Positions 42,335 to 45,566 of a stretch of DNA of 45,566 nt are shown here, piece by piece. Positions within the stretch are counted from its first letter, which is position 1. Each line of letters begins with the position of its first letter. The notes under the pieces are model-generated. The model did not search any database. It was not told where the DNA came from and saw only the letters and a list, made by a program, of their open reading frames with translations. A program made the translations under genes and the position numbers. Source of the DNA: CAYYJS01 sp964472315 (GTDB taxonomy: Bacteria > Verrucomicrobiota > Kiritimatiellia > UBA8416); the NCBI GenBank assembly GCA_964472315.1, contig CAYYJS010000025.1:1-45566 (forward strand). The letters run 5' to 3'.

Positions 42335-44476
42335 ATGAGAAACGGCATTCCGGCTTTCGACAATTCGTGGTGCGGACAGCGCATGCGCGTGTGCCGTCCG
42401 GGGTTTCTCGTAGCGATTTCCGTGGCGGCGGTCGGTCTCGTTGTCCGCGCCGCGTTCTTCGGGGTCAGCGTCACGCATGTTCCGCCGGCGATGGACGAAT
42501 GCATCACCGCCCTGCAGTCGAAGGGCATGATCGAATCGAAGGATTCCGTCGAGGCGCAGGCGAAGTTGCACCCGTATCCCCTGTTGGGCCGTTTCCCGCT
42601 GCTGTTCCTCGGGCAGCCTTACCTCTTTCCGCTCGAAGCCTATCTGAATGCGCCGTTCGTCGGCTGGCTTCCCCGCAATGCCTTCGGTATCCGGCTGATG
42701 CCGGCGCTCCTGGGGTTGCTGGCGCTGCTGCTGTCGCTTTTGACGCTGCGCGCCTGGGGTCCCTGGCGCGATATCTGGCCAGGCGCCCTGCTGCTGCTGC
42801 TGCCGTCCGCGTATCAGGTCATGATCCAGGCGGGGTACGCGCCCCCCGGCTATGCCTCGTTCCTTTTCCTGTCCGCGCTGGTGCTCTATCTGGCCCAGCG
42901 TTACCGGGACGCCTCCGGATGGCTGCCGGTGCGAGCCGTCGCGCTTGGGTTCTGCGCCGGCCTCGCCGTGGCCTCGCAGTCGCTGGCCCTGCCCATGCTG
43001 ATGGTCGCGGCCGCGATGGTGCTGGTCGGCCGGCCGTGGCGGACGACGCGGATGGCCTTCCCGCTGTTTCTCGCCGGCGCCGCCGTCGGCTTCCTGCCCT
43101 ATGTGGCGGCGAAGATCATCCATCCCGGCGCGCATGAGGTCGTGTCCGGCGTCCGTTCCGCGGCCGAATCCGTCGGCCGCGTGTGGCCGCTGATCCTGAA
43201 CTACACGCTGCCCACGGCGATGGGCTTCCGTTGCACCTTGTTCCCGGATAGCGAGAACCGGCTCGATGTCCTGCCCGGCGCCGACGTGGTCTTCCCCTAT
43301 CTCTGGCTGGCCGTGGCCGGCGCCGCCGCGGCGCTCTCGGCGTGGCGGATCGGTCGCGCCCTGTTCCGGGAGCGCCGGCTCGCGTTCGGCGCCGGCGACG
43401 CCTTCGTGGCCGTAGCCTGGATCGGCCTCCTGTTGTTCGCCGCCAGCAGCCGCGCCTTCTCGCATTCCTTCCGGTATCTGCTCGGGGTCGTGTGGGCCTT
43501 TCCCTTCCTGATCGCGCACCTCTATCTGGCCGCGGGCCGCCGCGCGCGCGTCGTTCTCGGCGGATTGGCCGTCGCCTGCGCGCTGCTCAATCTGGCGACG
43601 GGTTGCGCGCTCATCCGCGTCTGGGCCGGGGCCGGTTTCGCCGCCCGCGAGCCGCATATCTACGATCTGGCGCCGGCGATCGCCTACTTGCGGGAGCGGG
43701 GCATTTCGCGCTGCTACGCGAACTACTTCGATACCTACCGCATCAACTACATGACCGACGAGCGTATCCTGTGCAGTCAGCACTACAACTTCCGCTTCCG
43801 CTGGTGGCCGCTGCCCTATAAGGCGGTCGTGGATGCCTCGACCAACGTCGCCTATGTGCTGGGCCCCGCCTACCGCTTCCCGCCCGCGGAGTTCGAGGAA
43901 GCGCTCGATGCCATGTCCGTCACCTGCACGAAGACGGTGTGCGGGGATGCCACCGTGTACACCGACTTCGTGGATCGGCGCGGCGCGCCGGAGGAGCGGA
44001 TTCCGGCCGCCTGGTTGACGGCAAGCGCGGCCTGCCGATCGGAAGACGCGTCGCGCGTCATCGATGACGATCTGACGACGCGCTGGTGGAGTCGCAAGAC
44101 GCAGGAACCGGGCCTGTGGGTCAGCCTGCGGCTGCGCGAACCGCGACCGGTCTCGCGTCTGTCGATGTACTACGACTCCTACTACCACGACCATGCGGAA
44201 ACGATGGATATCCGCGTGCGCTCCGGCGAGGTGTGGACCACCGTGGCGACCAACGTGGCGTGGAATCTGGACCATTTCGAGATGATCAACGGGCACCCGG
44301 TCTACGGGAGCATCGTGCACGGCATCCGCTTCGATCCGATCGTGGCGGACGAGGTGCGCATCGAGATCCGCGAGCCCCTGCCCGGCCGCGACTGGAGCTT
44401 CGATGAAGCGCGCCTGTTCTCGCCCGCCGCCGGGGCCGTCGTCGGACCCGGGCCGGAACGCGCCGATGCCGAGTAG
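42335..44476 (+). CDS. GT39-like membrane glycosyltransferase with C-terminal discoidin-like domain
   Basis: This 713-residue inner-membrane protein looks like a GT-C enzyme (ArnT/PMT-like) that uses a lipid-phosphate sugar donor. It has about ten to eleven hydrophobic segments between residues 25 and 435. The first periplasmic loop carries an acidic pair in PPAMDEC, where GT-C enzymes have their catalytic Asp-Glu. After a soluble region (about 440-560), residues about 570-700 resemble an F5/8 type C (discoidin) fold: SRVIDDDLTTRWWS, LWVSLRLREPRPVSRLSMYYDS, VRIEIREP and DEARLFS. The start is uncertain (ATG 42335, ATG 42383 or TTG 42308), with none well supported by a binding site. The fused carbohydrate-binding-type domain would sit outside the membrane, next to the acceptor. 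Confidence 0.78.
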   Translation: MRNGIPAFDNSWCGQRMRVCRPGFLVAISVAAVGLVVRAAFFGVSVTHVPPAMDECITALQSKGMIESKDSVEAQAKLHPYPLLGRFPLLFLGQPYLFPLEAYLNAPFVGWLPRNAFGIRLMPALLGLLALLLSLLTLRAWGPWRDIWPGALLLLLPSAYQVMIQAGYAPPGYASFLFLSALVLYLAQRYRDASGWLPVRAVALGFCAGLAVASQSLALPMLMVAAAMVLVGRPWRTTRMAFPLFLAGAAVGFLPYVAAKIIHPGAHEVVSGVRSAAESVGRVWPLILNYTLPTAMGFRCTLFPDSENRLDVLPGADVVFPYLWLAVAGAAAALSAWRIGRALFRERRLAFGAGDAFVAVAWIGLLLFAASSRAFSHSFRYLLGVVWAFPFLIAHLYLAAGRRARVVLGGLAVACALLNLATGCALIRVWAGAGFAAREPHIYDLAPAIAYLRERGISRCYANYFDTYRINYMTDERILCSQHYNFRFRWWPLPYKAVVDASTNVAYVLGPAYRFPPAEFEEALDAMSVTCTKTVCGDATVYTDFVDRRGAPEERIPAAWLTASAACRSEDASRVIDDDLTTRWWSRKTQEPGLWVSLRLREPRPVSRLSMYYDSYYHDHAETMDIRVRSGEVWTTVATNVAWNLDHFEMINGHPVYGSIVHGIRFDPIVADEVRIEIREPLPGRDWSFDEARLFSPAAGAVVGPGPERADAE

Positions 44477-44515
44477 GCGACCGTCCGCATCGAGACCGGC
44501 GGGCCGGCCGTACCT

Positions 44516-45316
44516 TCACCCCGCGAAGAAGGCTTCGTAGTCGTAGACGTCGGTGCGGCTGAGCTTCTGACCGAACACGATCAGGCTCTGGATCCGGCCT
44601 TTGCCCTCGAACGCCACATGCACGCTCGGACAGCCCGCGTCCCGAAACAGCGACACCAGGCGGTTCAGGTTGTAGCAGTTCTTCTCCATCAGTGGCTTGG
44701 ATGCCTTCTCGCCGCTCAGCACGTTCAGGAGCGGGTGCAGCAACGGCACGCGCCGCCGCAGACGGCCCGCGAGTTTGACGAGCGCCGACACGCGCCGGTC
44801 GTAGACGAACTGAATCGAGGCCACGCCACCTTCGGAAAGCATACCCAACAGGCGCGCGACCAGCTTCTCGCCCCGGTGCGGCGGGATATGCTGAAACACG
44901 GCGAACGAATGGATGAAGTCGAACGGCCCCGTGATGTTCGACAGCGCATCGTCGGAGGTGAGCAACTGGAGGTTTCCGACCGACCGTTCCGCGGCATGCC
45001 GCCGGGTCTGGCTCAGCATCGCGTCGGAGACGTCCACGCCCACGGCGGTCCGGCACAGGGCGGCCATCGGGATGAGACACCGGCCGACGCCGCACCCGAA
45101 GTCGAGCGCGTCGCCCGCGATCCGGAAGTCGGGCGCGACATGCTTCCGTACCGTCGCGAGTACGTATTCGATGTGAAGCCGTCCGCTCTCGAAGAACTCG
45201 TTCAGGGACTCCGGCGTCAGGTTGTCCTTGTGGAATTTGTCGAGACTGACGACGCCGTAATAGGGGTCGTGCGCGCCGTATTTCTTCCATTCCGCGTCCG
45301 AGTTTCGGCCGAACAT
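44516..45316 (-). CDS. SAM-dependent methyltransferase (class I)
   Basis: This is a 266-residue methyltransferase. Motif I is ALDFGCGVGRCLIPM, strand two ends VGVDVSDAML, motif II is FDFIHSFAVFQHIPPHRGEKL and motif III is LLGMLSEGGVASIQF. The N-terminal 50 residues include WKKYGAHDPYYGVVS, seen in methyltransferases of glycan clusters. The C-terminus carries a short extra domain after the Rossmann fold. The ATG at 45316 is preceded by AAGGAGGG at ideal spacing, making it one of the best initiation sites in the window. The substrate is unknown; it is the third methyltransferase in or beside the glycan region. Confidence 0.87.
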   Translation of the reverse strand: MFGRNSDAEWKKYGAHDPYYGVVSLDKFHKDNLTPESLNEFFESGRLHIEYVLATVRKHVAPDFRIAGDALDFGCGVGRCLIPMAALCRTAVGVDVSDAMLSQTRRHAAERSVGNLQLLTSDDALSNITGPFDFIHSFAVFQHIPPHRGEKLVARLLGMLSEGGVASIQFVYDRRVSALVKLAGRLRRRVPLLHPLLNVLSGEKASKPLMEKNCYNLNRLVSLFRDAGCPSVHVAFEGKGRIQSLIVFGQKLSRTDVYDYEAFFAG

Positions 45317-45441
45317 GATGCCCTCCTTGGCGAAGTTGTGGCACGGTACAACCCGCGCCCCCGCTTAGTAAAGCGTCAATCGCGTTGCGCCGGTTCCGTA
45401 GGGTGCATCGGCGATTGGGTGCAGTCATGGACATTCACCTG

Positions 45442-45463
45442 GGTGTTCCCCTGGTGTTCCCCT
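45442..45463. repeat. 11-base tandem duplication
   Basis: GGTGTTCCCCT is present twice without a gap (45442-45452 and 45453-45463), directly before the palindromic REP-like element. It could be slippage or a target-site-like duplication. Confidence 0.7.
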
Positions 45464-45465
45464 GG

Positions 45466-45532
45466 GAGCGCGGGCGTCTCGCCCGCAGTTGCCGGACATG
45501 GGCATTTCCAAGCGGGCGAGACGCCCGCGCTC
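45466..45532. repeat. REP-like palindromic element
   Basis: Arms 45466-45486 and 45512-45532 are perfect inverted copies over 21 bases, with a 25-base spacer. Each arm contains GCGGGCGTCTCGCCCGC or its complement, itself partly palindromic. In translation the right arm gives the AGETPAL string often seen when such elements are read as protein in Verrucomicrobia, Acidobacteria and Planctomycetes genomes. Elements of this type are usually mobilised by REP-associated tyrosine transposases. No such gene is in the window. Confidence 0.85.
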
Positions 45533-45566
45533 GTGTGCCCAGCATGGGCCTGAACTTGTGAACTGA

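Noticed and set aside
42176..44320. 714-residue minus-strand frame opposite the GT39-like gene
   Set aside because: The sequence is Arg/Gln/Gly-rich and low in complexity; the plus-strand frame has membrane segments and a discoidin-like domain.
1..45566. tRNA, rRNA, integrase or transposase genes
   Set aside because: I saw no cloverleaf, rRNA segment or transposase/integrase motif on either strand; a covariance-model search would be needed to exclude small RNAs.

Overview
The window is GC-rich, densely coding bacterial DNA. It most likely comes from the PVC superphylum (Kiritimatiellota, Lentisphaerota or a relative). Three things suggest this: a GreA elongation factor with a very long N-terminal extension of the kind known from Chlamydiae, very large secreted proteins built from LamG, thrombospondin-type-3, NHL and FG-GAP repeats, and a perfect 21-base palindromic REP-like element of the 'AGETPAL' type at the right edge. 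The assignment is inferred from content only; there is no rRNA or other marker gene here.

Positions 1-14.1 kb are housekeeping. A small zinc-ribbon-like protein and an N-acyl-D-amino-acid deacylase are followed by an outer-membrane beta-barrel protein with its own terminator, an RluA-type pseudouridine synthase and the long GreA. A good promoter overlapping the greA stop codon starts a compact operon: DksA/TraR-type zinc finger, lspA, miaA and radC. On the opposite strand lie dinB, with a Gram-positive-type LexA box just upstream, and then a small membrane protein, a ROK sugar kinase, a DUF72 protein, a half-length FHA-domain ORF and a metallo-beta-lactamase-fold hydrolase.

From 14.2 kb the window becomes a surface-polysaccharide and secreted-protein region. 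A 2414-residue secreted repeat protein is followed by a Wzm/Wzt-type polysaccharide ABC exporter, a methyltransferase, a sialidase-fold secreted protein and a GH97 alpha-glycosidase. A 0.5-kb repeat-bearing intergenic region with a near-consensus promoter then leads into a less GC-rich stretch holding a CmoB-like methyltransferase and an unrecognised, possibly GT-B-like protein. A two-domain glycosyltransferase and a GT4 enzyme follow. A minus-strand operon carries four more glycosyltransferases (three GT2, one GT4). Next come a second large secreted repeat protein, a GT39-like membrane glycosyltransferase with a C-terminal discoidin-like domain, and one more methyltransferase.

Taken together, the right two thirds look like a locus that builds, methylates and exports a glycan and places large proteins on the cell surface. 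The most notable observation is that the two secreted repeat proteins, about 18 kb apart and on opposite strands, have unrelated N-terminal parts. They nevertheless end in the same collinear module of 12 FG-GAP-like repeats, 560 and 559 residues long. Blade-specific oddities fall at matching positions and both modules close with the same terminal signature. This points to a defined cassette, perhaps for surface display or glycan attachment, rather than a loose repeat array. The two proteins bracket the export and glycosyltransferase genes.
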